Shown here: in pieces, positions 9,235 to 17,224 of the stretch
Layout of the letters: each line of letters begins with the position of its first letter
Position numbering within the stretch: the stretch's first letter is position 1
NCBI RefSeq assembly: GCF_001296025.1
Contig: NZ_LJHV01000021.1
Span: 1-64,000, forward strand
DNA from: Porphyrobacter sp. AAP60
GTDB taxonomy: Bacteria > Pseudomonadota > Alphaproteobacteria > Sphingomonadales > Sphingomonadaceae
DNA length: 64,000 nt
Direction of reading: 5' to 3'
Program-made: the position numbers and the translations under genes
Notes under the pieces: model-generated
Databases searched by the model: none
What the model was told of the DNA's origin: nothing
What the model saw: only the letters and a program-made list of their open reading frames with translations

Positions 9235-9732
9235 TCAACCAAGCCGGTGCAGCAGAGTGCGGGTGGCGGTGATCAGCGTGCCGCGCTCTGCGTGAGACAC
9301 GGAGGATTCGATCGTCACGAATTCCATCAACCCGCCCTTCTTCTCGTAGAAGTCGATGATCCTGGTATCGAGTTGCAGGGCGTCGCCAGCGAACACAAGG
9401 CCGTGGTAAGCATAGCTCTCGTCGCCATGCAGCAAGCGGCGGAAGTCGCACTTCAGCAGGGCAACCAGCGAAGGCTGGCCAAGCCGGGCTCGTTCCTCAT
9501 CTGCCATTGCCTCGATTGCCATGAAGAAGCTCGGCGGGGCAGGAAGGTCGGGATAGCCAGCAGCATGGGCCGCTGCGATATCGGAATGGATGGGGTCGGA
9601 TTCTCCGAGGGCCTTGGCGAAAAAGCGAATCCGCCCGCGTTCGACCTCGACCGACACGGTTGGCAGTGCAAGGCCTTTGGTGCTGCGGTCGAAAAGCCCC
9701 ACAGGCTTGGCCGCAACGTCGGCGTCCGACAT
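9235..9732 (-). CDS. MaoC N-terminal-type hot-dog subunit
   Basis: Protein of 165 residues resembling the FAS1-like/MaoC N-terminal dehydratase domain. It has IRFFAKALGESDPIHSD near residue 37 and LLHGDESYAYHGLVFAGDALQL later. It lacks the classic hydratase signature of its neighbour, so it is probably the non-catalytic partner of a heteromeric hydratase. The start at 9732 places GGAG 7 nt upstream; a second ATG at 9735 is also possible. It is the first gene of the minus-strand lipid operon, and the dyad 9831-9852 lies about 100 bp upstream. Confidence 0.85.
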   Translation of the reverse strand: MSDADVAAKPVGLFDRSTKGLALPTVSVEVERGRIRFFAKALGESDPIHSDIAAAHAAGYPDLPAPPSFFMAIEAMADEERARLGQPSLVALLKCDFRRLLHGDESYAYHGLVFAGDALQLDTRIIDFYEKKGGLMEFVTIESSVSHAERGTLITATRTLLHRLG

Positions 9733-9830
9733 CATCGATCTCCCATCGGCCCCATCCTGTTGGCAGATGGTGGCTCGTTGGTTTCAAATGTGATGGGGGC
9801 GCGACAAAGCGTCCAATTCATTCTTGTTGG

Positions 9831-9852
9831 GTGCCATGACTGACAGTCATGG
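9831..9852. promoter_or_regulatory. LysR-type operator candidate, copy 1 (perfect dyad)
   Basis: Arms GCCATGACT and AGTCATGGC flank a GAC spacer (9833-9853), a fully symmetrical site that contains a T-N11-A core as favoured by LysR-family proteins. It abuts the LysR stop codon and lies about 100 bp upstream of the first MaoC gene. A second copy, 18 of 22 bases identical by eye, is at 10753-10774. Confidence 0.55.
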
Positions 9853-10752
9853 CTAGACCGTGCGGGCGCGGCTTCGCATCTCTGCCAAGAAGGCACGGAC
9901 GGCAGGCTTTGGGTCCCAACGCGACCGCACGGCGCAAGCCAGCGGAGACGGTGCGAAGGGGCTGACTTCGTTGATGATGCTCAAGCCATTCGAAAACAGC
10001 GAAGTTGCCGCAAGCCCTGCGGTTGTCACGCCAATCGCATCGGACGTGCCCACGATCTGCCGGACGATCGAGAAATTGTCGATCACGTGGAGATGCTTAC
10101 GCCAGTCCACGCCCCGTGATTCATAAATTTCCCGGATAACAACGCCGTAGGGGCGGGAATCCGTGGGGGTGATGAAGTCGTAATCGGCTAGGTCCGCTAT
10201 TGCGGTCCCGGCGCGGCCGAGCAGCGGGTGCCCCTTTCGCACGAACAATACACCCTGCATCGTCCCCACAGGATCACGCCGCACATCGCTCCACTCAGCG
10301 AAAGCGGCATCGAACCCCAGCGCAACGTCAACGCTGCCGTTGCGCAGCAACCGGATCATCCGCTCAAAGCTCGATCCGATGACTTCGTAACGGATACCGG
10401 GGTGGCGGGTGAGTAACGCGGCCAAAGGTTCGGCAAGCAGCCATTCGAGCGACGCAGGGCAAACGCCGACCCGCAGCGGCCCCGAATAGGGGTCGCCGCG
10501 CTCGCGTGAGCCTTGCAACAGCGATCGCGCATCATCCAGCAGCCGCTCGGCGCGCTCGACGAAATCGCGCCCTTCCTCGGTCATCAAGGCGCCGCGCGAT
10601 GTTCTGAAGAATATCGCAAAGCCCAATTCGCGCTCCAGATCGGCGACACTCTTGGTGATACCCGATTGGGTCAGGCCAACAATCTCGGCCGCTTTGGTAA
10701 AGGAGCCGCCGTGAGCGACAGCCACGACATGGTTAAGGCGGGGATCCAGCAT
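9853..10752 (-). CDS. LysR-family regulator of the lipid locus
   Basis: Protein of 299 residues. The N-terminal winged helix (HVVAVAHGGSFTKAAEIVGLTQSGITKSVADLERELGFAIFFRTSRGALMTEEG) is a textbook LysR head, and a periplasmic-binding-like effector domain follows from about residue 92. No Shine-Dalgarno precedes the ATG at 10752; instead the operator-like repeat 10753-10774 directly abuts the start codon, suggesting autoregulation and perhaps a leaderless message. The gene stands between the two arms of the lipid locus, divergent from the acyl-CoA dehydrogenase. The inducer is unknown, though a CoA ester or lipid acid would be the usual guess. Confidence 0.9.
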   Translation of the reverse strand: MLDPRLNHVVAVAHGGSFTKAAEIVGLTQSGITKSVADLERELGFAIFFRTSRGALMTEEGRDFVERAERLLDDARSLLQGSRERGDPYSGPLRVGVCPASLEWLLAEPLAALLTRHPGIRYEVIGSSFERMIRLLRNGSVDVALGFDAAFAEWSDVRRDPVGTMQGVLFVRKGHPLLGRAGTAIADLADYDFITPTDSRPYGVVIREIYESRGVDWRKHLHVIDNFSIVRQIVGTSDAIGVTTAGLAATSLFSNGLSIINEVSPFAPSPLACAVRSRWDPKPAVRAFLAEMRSRARTV

Positions 10753-10774
10753 GTGCCATGACTAACAGGAATGA
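10753..10774. promoter_or_regulatory. LysR-type operator candidate, copy 2
   Basis: Begins GTGCCATGACT and continues with ACAG and ATG in the same register as 9831-9852; 18 of 22 positions match by eye, but the right arm is degraded. It touches the LysR start codon and lies about 120 bp upstream of the divergent acyl-CoA dehydrogenase start, so one protein could control both directions. Confidence 0.5.
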
Positions 10775-10891
10775 AAGGCCCGCACAATGAATTGGACGGG
10801 GCGGCGCCTGACCTCAGAAAAGATGCAGCATACCAGCACGCGAACAATCGCGGCCAGAGTGCAATTGGCAGACAAGATGCCGGGAGTGGAC

Positions 10892-12037
10892 ATGCTGAAG
10901 ACCGAAGGCCGCACCGCATACGACGCGGATCACGAGATGTTTCGCGATACGGTGCGCAAATTCTTGGAACGCGAATTCCTGCCCAATTTCGACCGCTGGG
11001 AGGCGGACGGCATTATCGACCGCTCCTTCTGGCGTGCCTGCGGGGATGCGGGCCTGCTGTGCCCGACGGTTCCCGAAGAATTGGGCGGCCTGGGCCTCGA
11101 TTTCCGTTATAACGCGATCATCGACGAGGAAATCGGTTACGTTGCGGGCACCCTGTCGGGCACCTCACTGCAATCGGATATCGTGGTCGATTACATTGTC
11201 GAATACGGCACCGATGAACAGAAAGCGGCTTACCTGCCCGGCATGATCTCGGGCGAATTGATCACTGCCATCGCCATGACTGAACCAGGCGCCGGAAGCG
11301 ACCTCCAAGGCATACGCACCTCCGCGCGCCGCGACGGAGATCACTACGTCATCAATGGCGGCAAAACCTACATCACCAACGGCCAGAACGCCGATCTGGT
11401 GATCGTCGTGGCTAAGACCGATGCCAGCCTTGGGGCCAAGGGCACCTCGCTGATCTTGGTCGAAGCCACGCGAACCGGCTTCACCAAGGGGCGCAATCTC
11501 GACAAGATCGGCCAGCATTCGGGTGACACCTCAGAACTGTTTTTCGAAGACGTCCGGGTGCCTGTCACCAATCTTCTGGGCGATGAGAACCGCGGGTTTA
11601 TCTACCTCATGAGCCAGCTGGCACAGGAACGCCTGTCGCTGGCAATCTCTGCGCAGGCCGCAGCCCAGCGCGCATTTGATGAAGCGGTGGCCTTCACCAA
11701 GGACCGCAAGGCTTTCGGCAAGACCGTGTTCGATTTCCAGAACACCCGCTTCACGCTGGCTGACCTCAAGGCCAAGCTCCAGGTCGGGTGGGCGCATATC
11801 GACTGGGCTTTGCAGCGTCATATTGAAGGCAAGCTGACCGCCGACGAGGCTTCGGCTGCAAAGCTGTGGCACACCGAAACCCAATGGCAGATCGTCGATG
11901 CGGCGCTGCAACTCCACGGCGGGGCAGGCTATATGAACGAATACACTATCGCCCGGTTGTGGCGCGATGCGCGGGTGCAGCGGATTTACGGCGGCACTTC
12001 TGAAATCATGAAGGAAATCGTGGGGCGTTCACTATGA
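10892..12037 (+). CDS. Acyl-CoA dehydrogenase (LCAD/IVD-like)
   Basis: FAD-dependent dehydrogenase of 381 residues that introduces the 2,3 double bond of acyl-CoA. Family motifs include AIAMTEPGAGSDLQGI, the C-terminal LQLHGGAGYMNEY and YGGTSEIMKE. The Glu of medium-chain enzymes is replaced by Gly in YGGTSEI; a Glu in the QERLSL helix may be the base, as in isovaleryl/long-chain types. The ATG at 10892 is chosen for GGGAG 5 nt upstream and for normal family length; ATG codons upstream (10877 and earlier) are possible. The stop overlaps the next gene's start (ATGA). A close paralogue lies at 34431-35573. Confidence 0.92.
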   Translation: MLKTEGRTAYDADHEMFRDTVRKFLEREFLPNFDRWEADGIIDRSFWRACGDAGLLCPTVPEELGGLGLDFRYNAIIDEEIGYVAGTLSGTSLQSDIVVDYIVEYGTDEQKAAYLPGMISGELITAIAMTEPGAGSDLQGIRTSARRDGDHYVINGGKTYITNGQNADLVIVVAKTDASLGAKGTSLILVEATRTGFTKGRNLDKIGQHSGDTSELFFEDVRVPVTNLLGDENRGFIYLMSQLAQERLSLAISAQAAAQRAFDEAVAFTKDRKAFGKTVFDFQNTRFTLADLKAKLQVGWAHIDWALQRHIEGKLTADEASAAKLWHTETQWQIVDAALQLHGGAGYMNEYTIARLWRDARVQRIYGGTSEIMKEIVGRSL

Positions 12038-13176
12038 CCGGGCCTCTGGCGGGCATCCGCATCATCGAGATTGCCGGGATCGGTCCGGGGCCGTTCTGCG
12101 GCATGATGCTGGCTGATCACGGAGCCGAGGTAATCCGCATAGACCGGCCCGGCGGGCAGGCACTGGTGGGCGACCCTGCGAAAGATCTGCTCAACCGCTC
12201 GCGCCTTTCGGTCAATATCGACCTGAAGAAGCCTGAAGGCATTGCTGCTGTCCGGCGGCTGGTGGCCTCGGCTGACGGGCTGATCGAGGGCTTCCGTCCC
12301 GGCGTGATGGAGCGGCTGGGGCTGGGCCCTGATGTGCTTCTCGCTGACAATCCGAAGCTTGTTTATGGGAGGATGACGGGGTGGGGACAGGATGGCCCCT
12401 ATGCGCAGGCCGCCGGGCATGATCTCAATTACATTGCGCTGTCGGGTGTGCTGGACGCGTGCGGGCGCGCAGGCGACAAGCCTACCCCGCCGATGAACCT
12501 GCTGGGCGATTTCGGCGGCGGCGGCATGATGCTCGCCTTCGGGATGGTTGCGGCGCTGCTTTCCGCTCGCACCACCGGCGCCGGACAGGTGGTCGATTGC
12601 GCCATGACTGATGGCAGCGCGGTGCTTGCAACGATGATCTGGAGCCTGCGCGCGAGCGGGCGCTGGAACGATGCGCGCGGCACCAATTTCCTCGATACCG
12701 GCGCGCATTTCTACGATTGCTATGAAACCGCAGACGGCAAGTTCATCTCCATCGCGCCGGTTGAGCCGCAATTCTATGCCGATCTGATCGCGCGGTTGGG
12801 GCTGGCGGAGGACAGCGATTTCCACGTGCAGAACGACCCGCGTCGCTGGCCGGCGCTGAAGGGCAAGCTGGAAGCCCTGTTTCGCACCCGCACGCACGAC
12901 GAATGGTGCGCGCTGCTGGAGCACACCGACGCCTGCTTTGCGCCGGTCCTGTCGATGGCAGAGGCGCCGTCCCACCCGCACAATCAGGCGCGCGGCACTT
13001 TCATCGAGGTGGACGGCATCACCCAGCCTGCGCCCGCGCCCCGATACTCGGGCACCCCAACGGCTCCGCCCGTGCCCCTTTCACAGGATGCAGCGCGGTT
13101 GCAGTCGATCTGGGAGAACATCGGCTACACCGACGCCGATCTTGAAACCTTGCAAGCCGATGGCGTGATCGCCTGA
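12034..13176 (+). CDS. Alpha-methylacyl-CoA racemase-like (CaiB/BaiF family III)
   Basis: Family III CoA-transferase fold protein of 380 residues. Residues matching the alpha-methylacyl-CoA racemase catalytic set appear: His in AGHDLNYIALSG, Asp in NLLGDFGGGG and Glu in IAPVEPQFYADL. This favours racemase over CoA-transferase activity, that is, inversion of a 2-methyl branch so that beta-oxidation can proceed. The start overlaps the acyl-CoA dehydrogenase stop. Its presence suggests the substrate is methyl-branched (isoprenoid, sterol or bile-acid side chain). Confidence 0.85.
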   Translation: MTGPLAGIRIIEIAGIGPGPFCGMMLADHGAEVIRIDRPGGQALVGDPAKDLLNRSRLSVNIDLKKPEGIAAVRRLVASADGLIEGFRPGVMERLGLGPDVLLADNPKLVYGRMTGWGQDGPYAQAAGHDLNYIALSGVLDACGRAGDKPTPPMNLLGDFGGGGMMLAFGMVAALLSARTTGAGQVVDCAMTDGSAVLATMIWSLRASGRWNDARGTNFLDTGAHFYDCYETADGKFISIAPVEPQFYADLIARLGLAEDSDFHVQNDPRRWPALKGKLEALFRTRTHDEWCALLEHTDACFAPVLSMAEAPSHPHNQARGTFIEVDGITQPAPAPRYSGTPTAPPVPLSQDAARLQSIWENIGYTDADLETLQADGVIA

Positions 13177-13205
13177 ACGCACCTTTGATTACAGGAGATT
13201 TTTGG

Positions 13206-14402
13206 ATGCCTGCCAATTCCCGCGAAGTTATGGTTGCCGGTGTCGGCATGGTGCCCTTCCTCAAGCCGAGCGCCGGCGCGACCTATGACGATCTCGGCCG
13301 CGGGGCGATCCAGCTGGCGCTGGCCGATGCCGGTATTTCCTATGCCAGCGTCGAACAGGCCTATGCCGGATACGTTTTCGGTGACAGCTGTTGCGGCCAG
13401 CGCGTTGTCTATGGCGCAGGAATGACCGGCATTCCGGTGATCAACGTCAACAACAATTGTTCGACCGGATCGACTGCGCTGTTCCTTGCGCGGCAGGCGA
13501 TCGCATCGGGAGCGGCGGAATGCGTGCTGGCAGTCGGGTTCGAACAGATGAACCCCGGTGCGATCGGCAGCGCCTATGCCGACCGGCCCAGTCCATTCGC
13601 CGATTTCGACGCAGCTTGCGACGAACTGGTCGATGTCGAATTGCCGCTGGCGCTGCGCTATTTCGGCGGCGCCGGGCGCGAACACATGGAAAAGTTCGGC
13701 AGCACGATCGAGGATTTCGCGAAGATCCGCGCCAAGGCCAGCCGCCATGCAGCGAAGAATCCGCTGTCGGTGTTTCGCACCGAGATGACAGCGGAAGAGG
13801 TGCTTGGCGCGCAGGTGATCTGGCCCGGCGTGATGACTCGCCCCATGGCCTGTCCGCCTACCTGCGGCGGCGCTGCGGCGCTGCTAGTGTCGCGCGACTT
13901 TGCCAAACGCCACGGGCTTGATCCGGCTGTCAGGATCGCGGCGCAGGCGATGACGACAGACACGCCTGAGACCTTCGAGACAAACAGTATGATCGCGCTG
14001 GTCGGTGCCGACATGACCCGCCGCGCCGCGCAAACAGTTTATGATACAGCCGGGGTTGGCCCGAAGGATATTGGCGTCGTCGAACTGCACGATTGCTTCG
14101 CCCACAATGAACTGATCACCTACGAAGGGCTGGGCTTCTGCGGAGAGGGTGAAGCTTCGCGCTTCATCGCGGACGGCGACAACACCTATGGCGGGCGGAT
14201 CGTCACCAATCCTTCGGGCGGCCTGCTGTCGAAGGGCCACCCGCTCGGCGCCACTGGCCTCGCGCAATGCTTCGAACTGACTCACCAGCTGCGCGGCACG
14301 GCCGAAGCGCGTCAGGTTGAAGGGGTGCGACACGCGCTCCAGCATAATCTCGGTCTAGGGGGTGCCTGTGTGGTGACACTCTATGAGAAAGCCGTGGTCT
14401 GA
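13206..14402 (+). CDS. SCP-x-like thiolase (lipid-transfer-type acetyl-CoA acyltransferase)
   Basis: Thiolase of 398 residues lacking a separate SCP2 domain. The nucleophilic Cys lies in INVNNNCSTGSTALFLARQA, and the later His-containing motifs are VELHDCFAHNELITYEG and GGLLSKGHPLGATGLAQC. This pattern fits SCP-x/sterol-type thiolases rather than FadA. The ATG at 13206 has AGGAG about 9 nt upstream; the frame opens earlier at 13185 without such a site. It would perform the final cleavage, which for a 2-methyl-3-ketoacyl-CoA yields propionyl-CoA. It follows the racemase by 29 bp and ends the plus-strand arm. Confidence 0.9.
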   Translation: MPANSREVMVAGVGMVPFLKPSAGATYDDLGRGAIQLALADAGISYASVEQAYAGYVFGDSCCGQRVVYGAGMTGIPVINVNNNCSTGSTALFLARQAIASGAAECVLAVGFEQMNPGAIGSAYADRPSPFADFDAACDELVDVELPLALRYFGGAGREHMEKFGSTIEDFAKIRAKASRHAAKNPLSVFRTEMTAEEVLGAQVIWPGVMTRPMACPPTCGGAAALLVSRDFAKRHGLDPAVRIAAQAMTTDTPETFETNSMIALVGADMTRRAAQTVYDTAGVGPKDIGVVELHDCFAHNELITYEGLGFCGEGEASRFIADGDNTYGGRIVTNPSGGLLSKGHPLGATGLAQCFELTHQLRGTAEARQVEGVRHALQHNLGLGGACVVTLYEKAVV

Positions 14403-14674
14403 ATGGCCGTGACTCGCGACCGCCGTCAAAGCGATTGCGCGGCATGCGCGATGACCTGTTCAAGGTGAGCGTACCTTGAGGCTTTATGACGGGAATGAGG
14501 GCGCCTTGATGAAAGTCAGCTTCCCACCCAACTCCCGCCATTGGGGCTCTGCAAAGCCCCGCCCACAAGCGGACATTGCAATGCCGGACCAAGCTATCAA
14601 CTTGAACGTTCCGGCCGACCAACCGGAAAAACACCGGAGCCCGACGCCGAAACCGAAGCAACATCATTGAAAAG

Positions 14675-14751
14675 TGGCGCGCCCGGCAGGACTCGAACCT
14701 GCTGCCTCAAGATTAGAAGTCTCGCGCTCTATCCAGATGAGCTACGGGCGC
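14675..14751 (-). tRNA. tRNA-Arg (anticodon UCU)
   Basis: A full cloverleaf folds on the minus strand: acceptor GCGCCCG paired with CGGGCGC, D-arm GCTC/GAGC, anticodon stem CGAGA/TCTTG around the loop CTTCTAA (anticodon TCT), the T-arm with GGTTCGAGTCC, and a genomically encoded CCA. It reads AGA codons. The 270 bp before it, after the thiolase, hold no recognisable gene. Confidence 0.96.
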
Positions 14752-14795
14752 GCGCCCCGGAGGGAACAGCGCCCCAATAGCGCGCTTTGCGCGAC

Positions 14796-15692
14796 ATGGG
14801 AATCGCGCTAACCCGACAAGCGATGGAAAACCCGCCTTCCGCCGATCCGGCTGTCGCTTTCGACCGCGATCCCAGCGATGGGATCGTTGCCACCAGCCAT
14901 GCGCCGGTGACTTTCCGGTATTACGATCTCGTCATGGCGAGCTTTGTGGCGATCCTGCTGCTGTCGAACGTCATCGGTGCGGCCAAACTGACCTTTGTCG
15001 ATGTGCCTTTCTGGCCCGAAGGCTGGTGGCCGGCACCTGATGGCGTGTTCATTTATGGCGCGGGCATCCTGTTCTTTCCGCTCGGCTATGTGATCGGCGA
15101 TGTCCTCACCGAGATTTATGGTTTTGCCAAGGCGCGGCGGGTGATCTGGACGGGCACGGCGGCGATGCTGTTCCTGGCCTTCATGTCCTATGTCGTCACC
15201 GCCCTGCCCGCTTTTGCCGGGTGGGAATGTGCCGGTTCCGGCACCTTGGCGATGAAGGGCGCTGCCGCTGCGCCTGCGGGCGACATCTGCCAGCAGACCT
15301 ATGAAAGCGTGTTCGGCAGCACATGGCGGATCGTTTTCGCCTCGATCACAGCGTTCTGGGCGGGCGAGTTCGTCAATTCCTTCGTGATGGCCAAGATGAA
15401 GGTGCTCACCAAAGGGCGCGCTTTGTGGACGCGCACCATCGGATCGACCTTTGTCGGGCAAGGCGTGGACAGCCTGATCTTCTACCCGGTTGCCTTCCTC
15501 GGCATCTGGACGACCGAGGCCGTGATCACTGTCATGGTCACAAACTGGGCGCTGAAAGTGGTATGGGAAGCCGTGCTGACCCCGGTGACCTATGCAGTAG
15601 TCAACGGGCTGAAAAAGGCCGAAGGCGTCGACCTGTTCGATCTCGACACCGATTTCTCGCCCTTCGCCAGCAGCAGGGGCAAGCCAGCCTAA
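14796..15692 (+). CDS. yhhQ: Queuosine-precursor transporter (YhhQ/VUT family)
   Basis: Membrane protein of about 298 residues with at least six hydrophobic segments. The family signature regions are visible: NVIGAAKLTFV, FPLGYVIGDVLTEIYGF and FVGQGVDSLIFYPVAF. YhhQ-type carriers import queuine precursors (preQ0/preQ1) for tRNA modification. The start is uncertain: ATG at 14796 has no clear ribosome site, and TTG at 14787 or ATG at 14823 are alternatives. Its stop overlaps that of the convergent ppx gene. An extracytoplasmic stretch near residues 140-165 carries two Cys that might form a disulphide. Confidence 0.88.
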   Translation: MGIALTRQAMENPPSADPAVAFDRDPSDGIVATSHAPVTFRYYDLVMASFVAILLLSNVIGAAKLTFVDVPFWPEGWWPAPDGVFIYGAGILFFPLGYVIGDVLTEIYGFAKARRVIWTGTAAMLFLAFMSYVVTALPAFAGWECAGSGTLAMKGAAAAPAGDICQQTYESVFGSTWRIVFASITAFWAGEFVNSFVMAKMKVLTKGRALWTRTIGSTFVGQGVDSLIFYPVAFLGIWTTEAVITVMVTNWALKVVWEAVLTPVTYAVVNGLKKAEGVDLFDLDTDFSPFASSRGKPA

Positions 15693-17224
15693 AGCACAAT
15701 CTCCGGCACAATATCGACCCGCCATCCAAGGCTGAGCCTGCCGGAAAGCAGCTTCATGTCTTTTTCGGTCGGCTGCCCCAGCAGCGCTGCGTGGCTCTCG
15801 GCCAGTTGCAATACCAGAAAACCGTCATCGATCAGCAATCGGCTGACTTCAAGCGACCGGCGCGATTGTGCGCCGAGCCTGCGGGCGAGCCGTAATGCCA
15901 GGCCCCAGCGAACGGCCTCTTCCAGCGCCGCGTCACTGGCAAGCGCGCGCAATTCCGATGGCAAATTGAGCTGGTTGCCATTGGCGGCAATCGCGGCGGC
16001 AAGCATGGCCCGTCCAGTGCCATCGATCCCGACCCAGCGTTTATGCAATGCCCAGTTGATGGCTTGGGGCAGGCGGATGTTCGGCTCGATCCGCATTGCG
16101 CCAAGCGCCAGCATGGTCGCGGCCAACCGCAGCCGTTCGCTGCCGTGCTCGCGCGCAGGTGCGGCATCAAGCGTCCATGCCGCCATCCGCGTCGCCAACG
16201 TGGGCGCTGAGCCGCGCTCGCTGGCAAATACCGCGACCCCGGCCAACAGCGGGTCTTGCGCCCGCATGTATACGGGCAGGCGATCATAGATCAGGCCTTC
16301 ACGCAGGCCCCATGATGAGAACACTACCTTTTCAGGCGCCAGCCGCGCCAACAGCGCTTGCAACAGCACTGCGGCATCGGGAAGCTTTTCCGCCCGCATC
16401 GACGAAATCCTCTCGCGCCCCTTGATCATGTCGCTCTCGATGGCAGCGAGGTTTTCGGCCAGTTCGAATGCGGCGGCAGGATCAATCTCGAATCCGTGCG
16501 GATCGCTCAGCGGATAGCCGCGCTGCGCCATCGCGAACACCGCCATCGCGCGCCATGTCCCGCCCACCAGATAGAGCGTGCCATTCTCAGCCGCTGCATT
16601 CTCCGAAAGATCCCACCCGCCCTTGCGGATCGCCTTGTCGAGCGATTTCTTCATCTCCGCCCGTCCGGCAGGCGCCTTGCGGTGATCGGGCAAGCGCAGC
16701 GTGCCGAGGGGCAATGTGCTGGCGCAATCGGTCTGGCCGCTACCGACCCGCACCAGTTCAAGACTGCCGCCGCCAAGATCAGCCACGATCCCGCGCGCAT
16801 CGGGAAAGGCACCGATTACCCCGTGAGCGCTGAGCAAGGCTTCCTCCTCGCCCGAAATCACCCGCGGATCGAGGCCCATGGCGCGCAACTGTTCGACAAA
16901 TTCCGGCCCGTTGGCGGCATCGCGCACCGCTGCGGTGGCAACCGTGTCGATATCGGTAATGCCGAGATCGGAAAGAAGCAGCGCAAACCGTTTCAAACCG
17001 CGCAGCGCCAGCGCCATGGCTTCGTCAGCCAGCCGACCGGTTGCGGCAATTTCGCGGCCCAGCTTGGCGGTGACTTTTTCGTTCAACAGCACTGTGGGCG
17101 CACGCATGGTGCCGCCATAGACAACCAGCCGCACAGTGTTCGATCCGATGTCGATAATCGCGCGTTCGGGCCTGACCCCGGCCATCGCGCCATCGCGCTC
17201 TGCCCGCCGTTTGCCATAGGTCAT
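15689..17224 (-). CDS. ppx: Exopolyphosphatase / Ppx-GppA phosphatase
   Basis: Protein of about 511 residues of the sugar-kinase/Hsp70/actin superfamily, releasing phosphate from polyphosphate ends (or pppGpp). Motifs include AIIDIGSNTVRLVVYGG near the N-terminus, GIVADLGGGSLELV and the loop VISGEEEA. A C-terminal HD-like helical part follows. The ATG at 17224 overlaps the ppk1 stop as TGATG, so the two are translationally coupled. A longer frame to 17326 would run inside ppk1 and is rejected. Ppx versus GppA cannot be separated by eye, but the pairing with ppk1 favours Ppx. Confidence 0.92.
   Translation of the reverse strand: MTYGKRRAERDGAMAGVRPERAIIDIGSNTVRLVVYGGTMRAPTVLLNEKVTAKLGREIAATGRLADEAMALALRGLKRFALLLSDLGITDIDTVATAAVRDAANGPEFVEQLRAMGLDPRVISGEEEALLSAHGVIGAFPDARGIVADLGGGSLELVRVGSGQTDCASTLPLGTLRLPDHRKAPAGRAEMKKSLDKAIRKGGWDLSENAAAENGTLYLVGGTWRAMAVFAMAQRGYPLSDPHGFEIDPAAAFELAENLAAIESDMIKGRERISSMRAEKLPDAAVLLQALLARLAPEKVVFSSWGLREGLIYDRLPVYMRAQDPLLAGVAVFASERGSAPTLATRMAAWTLDAAPAREHGSERLRLAATMLALGAMRIEPNIRLPQAINWALHKRWVGIDGTGRAMLAAAIAANGNQLNLPSELRALASDAALEEAVRWGLALRLARRLGAQSRRSLEVSRLLIDDGFLVLQLAESHAALLGQPTEKDMKLLSGRLSLGWRVDIVPEIVL

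Noticed and set aside
14675..14751. tRNA-Arg as an attachment site of an island
   Set aside because: No integrase follows and no repeat of the tRNA end was seen in the window.
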